A stretch of 38,887 bases of DNA, taken from contig PQCP01000119.1 in assembly GCA_003062205.1 (NCBI GenBank), positions 1 through 38,887 on the forward strand, in the 5' to 3' direction. Position numbers and translations under genes: made by a program. Under the pieces are notes generated by a model that saw nothing but the letters and a program-made list of their open reading frames with translations, did not search any database and had not been told where the DNA came from. This DNA is from Candidatus Sedimenticola endophacoides. GTDB lineage: Bacteria; Pseudomonadota; Gammaproteobacteria; Chromatiales; Chromatiaceae. This document shows, piece by piece, positions 1-7,278 of this stretch. Numbering within the stretch: the stretch's first letter is position 1; the number at the start of each line of letters is the position of its first letter.

Positions 1-231
1 TTCTTGGGTAGACTTGGACATGGGGCGACCTCGTTTAGCTTCACCGAAGCGTTTTTGGCGAAATACCAATTATATCAATTGGTTGAACGAGGTGCGCCCT
101 TTTTTATGAATAATTCGGGCTATATCAACGGCGGCCGGCGCGGCTACATCATCTCCCTGCGCAGCGAGGATCTGGCACGGGTGCTGAACCCGGTGCCGGT
201 AACCGCCACCCAGGGGAAAGAGCCCGCCTGA
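1..231 (+). CDS. C-terminal part of a possible YbaK/EbsC-type aminoacyl-tRNA deacylase (partial)
   Basis: The reading frame is open from the window edge to a TGA at 229-231, so the start is not in view. The segment around INGGRRGYIISL followed by EDLARVL resembles the C-terminal end of YbaK/EbsC proteins. These hydrolyse mischarged tRNAs and typically end in a Gly-Gly-(K/R)-Arg-Gly strand and a D-L-x-R/K-hydrophobic helix. The part before about base 110 is more AT-rich and does not obviously resemble that family, so the 5' side may be a junction with foreign or rearranged DNA. A perfect inverted repeat (CCAATT, 5-nt spacer, AATTGG) lies at about 65-81, inside this odd part. The family call is tentative because only about 35 residues carry the similarity. 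Confidence 0.35.
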   Translation, partial: FLGRLGHGATSFSFTEAFLAKYQLYQLVERGAPFFMNNSGYINGGRRGYIISLRSEDLARVLNPVPVTATQGKEPA

Positions 232-258
232 GCCCGCATCGCGGGCCCGCTCCACCGC

Positions 259-450
259 TCACTCGTCACCGCGTTTGCGCGACACCCATGCCACCATCGC
301 CAGGGCGCCGAAGAAGGCGGCGATGATGGCGTTGTCGCGTGTCATCCCCAGGTAGAGCGCCCCATAGCCGCCGATCGCACCACCGATGGCGCTGAAGGCG
401 AGGCCGCGCATGAAGCGGCAGAAGGCGCAGGACTGGTAGTGGGCCGACAT
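259..450 (-). CDS. small two-helix membrane protein, hypothetical
   Basis: This 63-residue protein starts with ATG at 450, 6 bases downstream of the TAA of the RNB ribonuclease gene. The G-rich end of that gene can serve as its ribosome binding site, so it is probably co-transcribed and translationally coupled. It has a Cys-rich N-terminus (residues 8-11, CAFC) followed by a Gly/Ala-rich hydrophobic stretch (about 17-34) and a second hydrophobic segment (about 41-56). A basic end (SRKRGDE) suggests a cytoplasmic C-terminus. No family is recognised. An overlapping frame starting at 457 gives an Arg/Pro-rich product and is not credible. Confidence 0.55.
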   Translation of the reverse strand: MSAHYQSCAFCRFMRGLAFSAIGGAIGGYGALYLGMTRDNAIIAAFFGALAMVAWVSRKRGDE

Positions 451-456
451 CGTGCA

Positions 457-2295
457 TTACCCCCCTTTCGGTAGCGACTCCAAAACCCGGAACCAGGCGC
501 TCAGATCAGCGGGATCGACCTCCCGCACGGCGAGCCGCAGACGCTGGTCCGGGTAGGCCTTATCCCGCAGCCGCACCCGGGTCTCCAGGGCCAGCTCCGG
601 GATGATGACGGTGGCCCGGTTGTCGTTGCACTCGACCACCACCGCCTCCCCCTCCCAGGCGGGATTGCGTTGCAAATAGAGCATCTTCCAGTGGGTGTTG
701 GAGAGCCGTTCAGCACGGCGGATGCCGCCGCTGGCCGCGTCGCTGACACCGATGCGCGCCGCGATCTCGCTCACCGGCATGGGCGGCAGCTCCCGCAGGT
801 AAGCCCGCAGCTGCTGGTGGGTAACCAGGTCGAGGTAGCGCCGCAGGGGGCTGGTGGCGCGGGTATATGCCGCCAGCCCGAGACCGGCATGGGGCGCCTC
901 CAGGGTCTTCGACTGAGAGGGCCGCATCTGCCGACGATAGGCGTACATCGCCGCCATCCCTTCGGGCCGCCGGGGCGCCTCCGGCGCCGGCTGGGAGGCG
1001 AACGGCAGCGCGATCCCGTTCTCCAGGGCGTAACGGGCCACCGCCTCGCCGGCCATCAACATCGCCTCGGTTACCATGCGGCGGCTCTCCAGGCGCTCCA
1101 GGGGTTTGATCAGGATCTGACCCTCGCGCACCCGCACACTCACCTCCGGCAGGTCGATGTGCGCGGCGCCGGCGGCGTCGCGCCGCCCGCGATATGCCTG
1201 GGCAAGCCGTTTCAGGGTGGCGAAGGGCGCCTCGTCCATTCGCCCCTCGATCTCTTCGTAGGTGTGCCGGCTGGCACGAATCCGGCTGGGCCTGATCAGG
1301 ATATCGTACGGACTGACCGCCTCATCCAGGCAAAAACCGATGGAGAGGGCCGGAGAGACCTCCTGCAGGCCCAGTCCCAGCTGACCGGTGATGGCCGGGG
1401 GCAGCATGTGGACGATGCCCTCGGGCAGATAGAGGTTGGCGCCACGGCCGCGCGCCTCCAGGTCGAGGGGGGAGTCCGGGGTCACCAGCGCCGCCACATC
1501 CGCCACGTGTACCCAGATGCGCTCGCCGTCGAGGCTGATGGCATCGTCCGGGTCGTCGCTCCCGGCGTCGTCGATGGCGAAGGCGGGCAGCGCGGTGAGG
1601 TCCAGGCGCGGCTCCTCGGGCAGCGGCGGCACCTCCTGTCGCGGATCCTCCAGAGGCGCGCCCTGACGCCTCGGGTGGGGGTTGTGGTCGGCGCTCCAGT
1701 AGCCGACATCGACCAGCATCCGATGCGCGTTTTCCGGGTTTTCCTGGCGCCCCAGGGCCTGCATGATCCGGCTGGCGGTGCTTTGGTTGAGGGCCAGCCG
1801 TTCGACCTCGATCAGACGCCGGTGGTCCTCCTCGAACAGCTGCCCCGCGCCGAGACGTTGCAGAAAGGCGTCCCACTCCCGCTGCGCAGCCTGCTTACGC
1901 TCGCGCTCCTCCCGGTCATGGCGGATCTGCGCCTCGCTTCTGGCCCGAATCGCCCCGGGGGTGCCCTCGAAATAGAGCCCCTCATCCAGCAGCCGCCAGG
2001 CGGCCCAGGCGCTGGCCGGGGAGTACTCCCCGAACACCAGCTCCGCCAGCTCCTCCAGGTGGGTCTCGCCCTCTTCGAGCAGCTCCCAGGCCTCGGTGAC
2101 ATCCCCGGGCGGGGGATCCAGCTCCCCCAGGCTGCGCAACGGCCCTGGGTGCAGCAGGGTGATATCCTTGGGGCGCACACGCTTGCTCGTGCCCCCCTCC
2201 AGCTCGATGTCGATCTTGTCGCTGACCTGGGTGATCAGGGCCGGTCGCACCTTGTACAGGGCGAGGCCGCCGGGGGCGGGACGATATTCTGGCAT
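457..2295 (-). CDS. RNB-domain (RNase II/R family) exoribonuclease
   Basis: This is a 3'-to-5' hydrolytic exoribonuclease of the RNase II superfamily, expected to act on single-stranded RNA in the cytoplasm. The RNB catalytic signature is visible as AIDDAGSDDPDDAIS, which carries the clustered Asp residues that bind two Mg ions. The family also has RATSPLRRYLDLVTHQQL near the end of the domain, before a short S1-like C-terminal part. The N-terminus lacks the usual pair of cold-shock domains of RNase II and R. Instead it has a strand-rich region (LYKVRPALITQV, ELEGG, RVRPKDI), as in the smaller RNB proteins of many proteobacteria. I chose ATG 2295, where the family-like sequence MPEYRPAPGGLALYK begins with a weak GGAAA upstream. 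The frame stays open to a TTG at 2403 and an ATG at 2388, so up to 36 more residues are possible. Confidence 0.85.
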   Translation of the reverse strand: MPEYRPAPGGLALYKVRPALITQVSDKIDIELEGGTSKRVRPKDITLLHPGPLRSLGELDPPPGDVTEAWELLEEGETHLEELAELVFGEYSPASAWAAWRLLDEGLYFEGTPGAIRARSEAQIRHDREERERKQAAQREWDAFLQRLGAGQLFEEDHRRLIEVERLALNQSTASRIMQALGRQENPENAHRMLVDVGYWSADHNPHPRRQGAPLEDPRQEVPPLPEEPRLDLTALPAFAIDDAGSDDPDDAISLDGERIWVHVADVAALVTPDSPLDLEARGRGANLYLPEGIVHMLPPAITGQLGLGLQEVSPALSIGFCLDEAVSPYDILIRPSRIRASRHTYEEIEGRMDEAPFATLKRLAQAYRGRRDAAGAAHIDLPEVSVRVREGQILIKPLERLESRRMVTEAMLMAGEAVARYALENGIALPFASQPAPEAPRRPEGMAAMYAYRRQMRPSQSKTLEAPHAGLGLAAYTRATSPLRRYLDLVTHQQLRAYLRELPPMPVSEIAARIGVSDAASGGIRRAERLSNTHWKMLYLQRNPAWEGEAVVVECNDNRATVIIPELALETRVRLRDKAYPDQRLRLAVREVDPADLSAWFRVLESLPKGG

Positions 2296-2801
2296 CTGTT
2301 TTCCGTAAAAACTGCTGGGTCTGTTGATGCGCCGCATGCGATGGGGAGCGTTGAATCTTTGTAACTCTTCCGGCACCAGGGAATCCATACCGAATAAAAT
2401 CAATCAGTTATGTATTACCTCCACCCTCCCCCGGCGCGAACGGGAATTCGTCCCTGCTTTCCCGGATGACTATGATACCCTGTCGCGGCCCAAAGTGGGC
2501 ACCTTGAAATCGGGGATTTGGACAACATCTACCCTGCATCGCTCCCCGAGCGAGGCGAATCCTCAAGGAGAGCGGCCATTATTCAATCGGCGACACCCGA
2601 CCTCCGGCCACCGGCCGCATCACAGGCGGTCGTATCCGGTTTCCGCAGCGGTCTGAACATGCGGCCTGCGCGATCGCCCCTGCGCCATGGAGTCAGAGAT
2701 GGCTTTGCGGGCGACCACGTGATCCGCCCCGTCAGACGGCCTGAAACCCCGGATCCCGGCGTGCCCCGCGGGCCGGGTGAACCCAGCACAGGACATCAGC
2801 A
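2296..2801. other. 500-bp divergent intergenic region between the RNB gene and ygfZ
   Basis: This region must hold the promoters of both neighbours. On the plus strand a TATGAT -10-like hexamer sits at 2471-2476, but no good -35 is present. Downstream are two short perfect stems, GCCCA-AAG-TGGGC near 2490-2503 and CGCTC-CCC-GAGCG near 2541-2553, which could form a structured ygfZ leader. A possible 95-codon frame ending in an ATGA overlap with the ygfZ start is rejected on composition. No repeats or RNA genes are recognised. Confidence 0.4.
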
Positions 2802-3833
2802 ATGAACCACGAGTGGAAGCAGTTTCTCGAATCCGTCGGCGCCCGCGTCGACGATGGGGTGGCGCGGTTTGACGGGGCGCCGTGCGACGAGTCCGGGCTG
2901 TTGTGCGACCTGAGTCACCTCGGCCTGATCCGGGTCGGGGGCGAGGACGCCACGGGGTTTCTCCAGGGGCAGTTCACCAACGATGTCACCCGGGTCGACG
3001 AACAGCATGCCCAGTTGAGCAGCTACTGCACGCCCAAGGGGCGCATGCTGGCCAACTTCCGGCTGTTCCGGCTCGGCACCGACTATCTGCTGCAGCTGCC
3101 CCGGTCCACCCACGCCAGGGTGCTGAAACGCCTGCCGATGTTCGTGTTGATGTCCAAGGTGGAGATCCGTGACGCCAGCGATGAGCTGGCGAGCATCGGC
3201 CTGATCGGCGAGGCGGCACGCACGGCGCTGGAGGCGGAGTTCCCGCGCCTGCCGGAGTCACCCGACGAGGCGCTGAATGAAAAGGCCATGTCCCTGATCC
3301 GCATGCCGGGCAGCGGGGGCCGCTTTCTGCTGAGCGGTCCGGTCCCGGCGCTGACCGGGGTGTGGAATCGAGCCGTGGCCGCCGGCGCCAGGCCGGGCAA
3401 CGCCGTCTGCTGGGCGTTGCACGAGATCCGCGCCGGTATCCCCTGGGTGGATGAAAAGACCATCGAGGCGTTCGTCCCGCAGATGCTCAACCTGCAACTG
3501 ATCAATGGGGTGAGCTTCAAAAAGGGCTGCTACACCGGTCAGGAGGTGGTGGCCCGCATGAAGTACCTGGGCAAGCTGAAGCGGCGCATGTACCTGGCAC
3601 GGGTGGAGAGCGACACCCCGCCCCGGGCGGGAGACGCATTGTTCTCGTCCACCAGCAGCTCCGGACAGGGGGCCGGCCGGGTGGTCAACGCGGAGCGCTC
3701 GCCGCAAGGTGGTTACGAACTGCTGGCGGTGGCTGAGATCGCCGCCCGGGAGGGTGACGGCCTGCACTTGTGGGAGAGCGACGGCCCACGTCTCGAATTC
3801 ATGCCCCTGCCCTACCCCTTCGAGGAGGCGTGA
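2802..3833 (+). CDS. ygfZ: YgfZ, folate-binding protein for Fe-S cluster enzymes
   Basis: YgfZ (IbaA57/GcvT-like fold) is a tetrahydrofolate-binding protein that maintains certain Fe-S enzymes such as MiaB and is linked to oxidative stress. The 343-residue product has the family signature KGCYTGQEVVAR, with the essential Cys at residue 243, followed by LGKLKRR. The N-terminal half has the GFLQGQFTNDV and TPKGRMLANFRLF segments typical of the family. The ATG at 2802 has an AGGA about 8 bases upstream. The gene converges on the RRM-like gene with only 8 bases between the stop codons. A 5-bp hairpin (3834-3838 with 3845-3849) spans that junction without a T-run. Confidence 0.92.
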   Translation: MNHEWKQFLESVGARVDDGVARFDGAPCDESGLLCDLSHLGLIRVGGEDATGFLQGQFTNDVTRVDEQHAQLSSYCTPKGRMLANFRLFRLGTDYLLQLPRSTHARVLKRLPMFVLMSKVEIRDASDELASIGLIGEAARTALEAEFPRLPESPDEALNEKAMSLIRMPGSGGRFLLSGPVPALTGVWNRAVAAGARPGNAVCWALHEIRAGIPWVDEKTIEAFVPQMLNLQLINGVSFKKGCYTGQEVVARMKYLGKLKRRMYLARVESDTPPRAGDALFSSTSSSGQGAGRVVNAERSPQGGYELLAVAEIAAREGDGLHLWESDGPRLEFMPLPYPFEEA

Positions 3834-3841
3834 CCGGCCGC

Positions 3842-4291
3842 TCAGCCGGAGAGGTCGGTGGGCGGCAACATCGCCGCCACACCCCCGCCGCTGTCGGAGA
3901 CGATCTCGATGCGCAGGCTGCCGCGGCGGCGCTCGCCCCGGCGCCGCTCAGCGAACGCCGCCGCGGCCTCCGGGTGCTGGTGCTGGCGCCGGTCGCGCAG
4001 GCGCGAGCGCCACTGGAACTTGCGCACCTGCAACGGCCTGCCGTGGATGCTCACCCCCTGCAGATTGCCAATGGTCTGCCTGGCGGCACCCGCCGGCGCC
4101 ACCTCGGCCCACCCATGGTATTCGGTGCCACCGCCGTCGATATCGGTGATGCGGATCACCTGTACCTGGAGCAGCTCGCCCTCGGGCACCCGCCCCCTAA
4201 GGGTCCATCTGACAGGGATCCCGCGCCGGATCAGGCGCGCGAGTTCTTCATGGGTCATGGACTCCGCTAGCCGCCCAAGATAGATCTCCAT
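3842..4291 (-). CDS. small RRM-like RNA-binding protein
   Basis: The product is 149 residues. It opens with MEIYLGRLAESMTHEELARL, which fits the first strand (RNP2-like, IYLGRL) and first helix of an RNA recognition motif. EYHGWAEV fits an RNP1-like strand, and LQGVSIHGRPLQVRKFQ fits the last helix and strand. The C-terminal third is a basic, Arg-rich tail. I chose ATG 4291 because GGAGG lies just upstream; a longer frame reaching 4405 would run into the neighbouring insertion sequence. That element's left inverted repeat lies only 93 bases upstream of this start, so the native promoter may have been displaced. RNA binding is inferred from these motifs alone. Confidence 0.6.
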   Translation of the reverse strand: MEIYLGRLAESMTHEELARLIRRGIPVRWTLRGRVPEGELLQVQVIRITDIDGGGTEYHGWAEVAPAGAARQTIGNLQGVSIHGRPLQVRKFQWRSRLRDRRQHQHPEAAAAFAERRRGERRRGSLRIEIVSDSGGGVAAMLPPTDLSG

Positions 4292-4383
4292 TGCTGCCTC
4301 CAACCAGAAAATTGAGATGGAAACCGCAACCTTGCTCTGTGTATCGGAAACATCCGACTTCCTACCACAAGCATAGACCGTGT

Positions 4384-4397
4384 ATGGACTCCTCCCC
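4384..4397 (+). repeat. IS1111-type inverted repeat, transposase-distal end
   Basis: ATGGACTCCTCCCC is an exact inverted match to 5657-5670 and marks the distal end of the element. In IS1111 elements these repeats are subterminal, so the true tips may lie a few bases further out. Confidence 0.7.
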
Positions 4398-4658
4398 GTT
4401 TGCAAGCTTTTTTGCTCGTCTGGCCGACAATGAGTCGACTGCCAACGTGTATCCGGTCTCTTGGTGATGCCACATCCGGCATCGGACCCTGATGGGCTAT
4501 CCGCACGTCAGTTCCCTCTCGCTTACACGAGCTTCAAGCTCTGCGCTCTAATCGGGTTTTACCGACGTCGGTCTGACCTGTTGGCCATCAAAGCAAATGG
4601 CTCTGCAATCGAGTGATTGGTTCCTGCTCTTTCTCCTCAGCGAACGTCTCGCTAGTCT
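4398..4658 (-). ncRNA. probable remnant of the IS1111 guide (bridge/seek) RNA region
   Basis: IS110-family elements encode a structured noncoding RNA that guides the recombinase to target and donor DNA. In the IS1111 subgroup it lies downstream of the transposase gene. The 260 bases between the transposase stop (4659-4661) and the distal inverted repeat occupy exactly that position and contain no reading frame of note. Stem-forming sequences are present: GATGCC (4466-4471) with GGCATC (4478-4483), the quasi-palindrome GAGCTTCAAGCTC (4529-4541), and the 12-base palindrome ACCGACGTCGGT (4561-4572). RNA boundaries and guide loops cannot be set from one copy. The assignment rests on position and structure. 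Confidence 0.4.
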
Positions 4659-4867
4659 TCAGGCGGCCGCCAGCTCCGCTCTGTAGGACTCCTCCCCGGC
4701 GACCATCGCCCACGCCATTCTCGCCATCTTGTTCGCCAGCGCCACCGTCACCACGTTGACATGCTTGCGCATACCCATTGCACGCAGCCAGCAACTGAGA
4801 TTGTCCTCCTTGTCGCCAACATGGCGTATGACCGCTCTGGCACCATGCACAAGCAGCTTGCGCAGAT

Positions 4868-4920
4868 GTAACTATTCACCATACAAAATCGAAAAAAGTG
4901 CTTGACAGGTTTTTTGCGAA
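4868..4920 (+). repeat. 53-bp direct repeat, copy 1
   Basis: The repeat begins GTAACTATTCACC and contains a perfect TTGACA hexamer and a T6 run before GCGAA. It is identical to 4952-5004, with an 84-bp period. The flanks CAGAT/CAGAC extend the similarity 5 bases to the left with one mismatch. It abuts the C-terminal transposase piece. Confidence 0.85.
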
Positions 4921-4951
4921 AATCTTCCAGTCTTAGCAACAAATCTCAGAC

Positions 4952-5004
4952 GTAACTATTCACCATACAAAATCGAAAAAAGTGCTTGACAGGTTTTTTG
5001 CGAA
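4952..5004 (+). repeat. 53-bp direct repeat, copy 2
   Basis: This is the second copy of the repeat at 4868-4920. It ends exactly where the 300-bp repeat begins (5005), so the large repeat appears to have been joined after the GCGAA of this copy. The 31 bases between the copies (4921-4951) do not recur elsewhere in the window. Confidence 0.85.
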
Positions 5005-5304
5005 CGCTAACCGCCATGGAGAGCGAAGCGAAGGCGGTTAGTCCCCGATAGGCGTAGGCGCGGTTGTATGGCCGCAGTTACGACCGATAGGGAGTGACGT
5101 AGGGCATACAAATAGCGCATTCGACACGCCGTAGAGTCATTGTGGTCATCATGACGGAGTTGCGCACGAGCAGCTTTGCTGCAATGTGCGGGACGGAGTC
5201 GTGATGAGCGCAGGACGGTCGGGGCAGTAACGGCTGTCGCGTTGGCGAGTCGATTTTGGGGACTGGGATGTCCCAAAATCTTTCACGAGGTAGCGACACT
5301 CTTG
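5005..5304 (-). repeat. 300-bp hairpin-ended repeat, copy 1 (inside IS1111 transposase)
   Basis: This is the reverse complement of 22925-23224, with no difference that I can find. In the orientation of copy 2 it starts CAAGAGTGTCGC and ends GGCGGTTAGCG. One flank is transposase sequence (KSNKQ codons) and the other is the 53-bp repeat, so its two sides do not rejoin into a continuous gene. The copy therefore either arrived together with a deletion or is a recombination junction between two copies. Short frames cross it in several phases but show no protein-like pattern. Confidence 0.9.
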
Positions 5305-5656
5305 CTTGTTGCTCTTGACATAGGGCTTGACGAAACGTGCGTCGATCAGCCTGACCGTGTAACCGCGCGCCTGCAGCACCCTGGCCCAGTGATGGGCGCC
5401 GGCACAAGACTCCATCGCGATCACGGCTGTGGCCGGTACCTTCTCGCACAGCTTGTCGATCCACTGTGAGCGAGATAGCTTAACCCGCCACAGGGCCTTG
5501 CCCAGCCGATCGGCAGCGTGGATCTGGAAAACGGACTTTGCAATATCAACTCCGACGTGGCTAATCTTCATGGTGGACTTCCTCCTCATCTGTTTCGTGT
5601 GAATGGTGCTAGTTCAGCTCCCATTCTGACGCCTCGACGCCGTTTGTCGTAGGGGT

Positions 5657-5670
5657 GGGGAGGAGTCCAT
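5657..5670 (-). repeat. IS1111-type inverted repeat, transposase-proximal end
   Basis: GGGGAGGAGTCCAT is the exact reverse complement of 4384-4397. It lies 85 bases upstream of the transposase start and 32 bases from the lysS stop codon. The first 12 of its 14 bases recur at 4686-4697, inside the C-terminal transposase coding region. Confidence 0.7.
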
Positions 5671-5702
5671 CCCATTGCTTTTCGAAACCCGGCGCTGGCC
5701 GG

Positions 5703-7199
5703 CTACTCGGGCCGCATGTGCGGGAACAGCAGCACATCGCGAATCGACGGTGCGTCGGTGAACAGCATCACCAGCCGGTCGATACCGATGCCCTCGCCGG
5801 CGGTCGGCGGAAGGCCGTGCTCCAGGGCGGTGACATAGTCGGCGTCGAAGTGCATCGCCTCGTCATCGCCCGCCTCCTTCTCCTCGACCTGGCGTTGGAA
5901 GCGCTCGGCCTGATCCTCCGCATCGTTGAGCTCGGAGAAGCCGTTGGCGATCTCGCGGCCGCCGACGAAGAATTCGAAACGGTCGGTGACGAAGGGGTCC
6001 TGATCGTTGCGCCGCGCCAGGGGTGAGACCTCGGTGGGATAGGCGGTGATGAAGGTCGGGTGCATCAGACGGTGTTCGACCGTCTTCTCGAAGATCTCGA
6101 TCAGCACCTTGCCAAGCCCGTAGCTATCCTTCAGCGGGATCTGCAGACGCTCGGCGATGGCCCGCGCCCGCTGCGGGTCATCCAGCTCCCGCGACTCGAT
6201 ATCGGCGTTGAAGCGCAGGATCGACTCCTTGACCGTCATCCGCTCGAAGGGTTTTCCGAAGTCGTAGCGCTCGCCCTGGTAGTCGATGGTGCTCGAACCC
6301 AGGATCTCCAGCGCCATGGCGCGCAGCATCCCCTCGGTCAGATCCATCAGATCATGATAGTCCGCATACGCCTCATAGAATTCGAGCATGGTGAACTCGG
6401 GGTTGTGACGGGTGGAGAGCCCTTCGTTGCGGAAGTTACGGTTGATCTCGTAGACCCGCTCGAATCCCCCCACCACCAGGCGTTTCAGGTAGAGCTCCGG
6501 GGCGATGCGCAGAAACAGCTGCATATCCAGCGCGTTGTGGTGGGTGGCGAAGGGGCGCGCCGTGGCGCCGCCTGGGATCGCCTGCATCATCGGCGTCTCC
6601 ACCTCCAGGAATCCCCGGCCGTTGAGGTGGTCGCGAATGAACTGGATCATCCGGGTGCGTATCCGGAAGGTCTCCTTGGAGGCCTCGTTCATGATCAGGT
6701 CGAGGTAGCGCTGGCGATAACGCTGCTCCTGGTTGGTCAGGCCGTGGAACTTCTCCGGCAACGGACGCAGGGATTTGGTCAATAACTGTAGCTCATCGAC
6801 CCGCACCGACAGCTCGCCGGTCTTGGTCTTGAACAGCTGCCCCTCGGCGCCGATGATATCCCCCACATCCAGCTCCTTCTTGAACTGCTGGTTGTAGAAG
6901 CCCTCCGGAAGCGCGTCGCGCTGCACGAACAGCTGAATGGTGCCGGACATGTCCTGGACATGGGCGAAACTCGCCTTGCCCATGACGCGGCGACTCATCA
7001 TGCGCCCGGCCACCTTCACCCGGACCGCCTGGGACTCCAGCTCCTCGGGGGTCCTGCCGCCGTATTCGGCATGCAGCTCGCCCGCCATCACGTTGCGCCG
7101 GAAGTCGTTGGGAAAGGCGACGCCGCGTTCGCGGATCTGGTTCAGCTTCTCCCGCCGCTGGGCGATCAGTTTGTTTTCGTCCAACACCTGTTCATTCAT
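5703..7199 (-). CDS. lysS: lysyl-tRNA synthetase (class II)
   Basis: LysRS charges tRNA-Lys with lysine using ATP. The 498-residue product has an N-terminal OB-fold anticodon-binding domain (about 55-150, including [20 protein letters not shown]). The class II core follows, with motif 2 ([18 protein letters not shown]) and motif 3 ([15 protein letters not shown]) near the end. I chose ATG 7199 ([16 protein letters not shown]), the usual family start; the open frame extends far upstream through the prfB tail but is not coding there. It follows prfB by 79 bases, as in E. coli and many relatives, and the pair is probably one operon. The degenerate IS1111 element sits directly behind its stop. 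Confidence 0.97.
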   Translation of the reverse strand: MNEQVLDENKLIAQRREKLNQIRERGVAFPNDFRRNVMAGELHAEYGGRTPEELESQAVRVKVAGRMMSRRVMGKASFAHVQDMSGTIQLFVQRDALPEGFYNQQFKKELDVGDIIGAEGQLFKTKTGELSVRVDELQLLTKSLRPLPEKFHGLTNQEQRYRQRYLDLIMNEASKETFRIRTRMIQFIRDHLNGRGFLEVETPMMQAIPGGATARPFATHHNALDMQLFLRIAPELYLKRLVVGGFERVYEINRNFRNEGLSTRHNPEFTMLEFYEAYADYHDLMDLTEGMLRAMALEILGSSTIDYQGERYDFGKPFERMTVKESILRFNADIESRELDDPQRARAIAERLQIPLKDSYGLGKVLIEIFEKTVEHRLMHPTFITAYPTEVSPLARRNDQDPFVTDRFEFFVGGREIANGFSELNDAEDQAERFQRQVEEKEAGDDEAMHFDADYVTALEHGLPPTAGEGIGIDRLVMLFTDAPSIRDVLLFPHMRPE

Positions 7200-7278
7200 G
7201 GTCACGATCCAAACTCTATCGTTGCAGCCGGGTTCGGTTCCGGCGTGGTTGATTAGACTGAGCGCCCGCCGGTACCAG

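Larger units (their letters stand above)
4659..5571 (-). pseudogene. IS1111-type transposase, broken: N-terminal and C-terminal pieces only
   Basis: The N-terminal piece runs from ATG 5571, with AGGAGG 9 bases upstream, to about 5306. It shows the RuvC-like DEDD start MKISHVGVDIAKSVFQIHA (first Asp) and VIAMESCAGAHHWAR (Glu), and reaches FVKPYVKSNKQ. Family members continue there with an N-D-A-x-D-A segment holding the last two catalytic Asp residues, but here the frame runs into the 300-bp repeat and stops at 5149. The C-terminal piece (about 4868-4659) reads LRKLLVHGARAVIRHV, then VATVALANK-like sequence and RMAWAMVAGEESYR, which is the conserved tail. About half of the protein, including the last two Asp residues and probably the catalytic Ser region, is missing. 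Confidence 0.8.
4384..5670 (-). mobile_element. degenerate IS110-family (IS1111 subgroup) insertion sequence, internally replaced
   Basis: A 14-bp perfect inverted repeat, ATGGACTCCTCCCC at 4384-4397 and its complement at 5657-5670, brackets two pieces of an IS110-type transposase. Such (sub)terminal inverted repeats set the IS1111 subgroup apart from classical IS110 elements, which lack them. The transposase reads on the minus strand, so the element's left end is at 5670 and its right, noncoding end at 4384. The middle of the transposase is gone. In its place are a 300-bp repeat (5005-5304) and two copies of a 53-bp direct repeat (4868-4920, 4952-5004). The element cannot move by itself. It lies between the lysS stop and the RRM-like gene. 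Confidence 0.75.

Noticed and set aside
2518-2805. 95-codon frame ending in an ATGA overlap with ygfZ
   Set aside because: The overlap looks like coupling, but the start would be TTG without a ribosome site and the product is low-complexity Pro/Arg/Gly sequence.
5671-5702. Terminator of lysS next to the IS
   Set aside because: A short CCGG-based stem exists, but the following T-run is only three bases, so the support is too weak.
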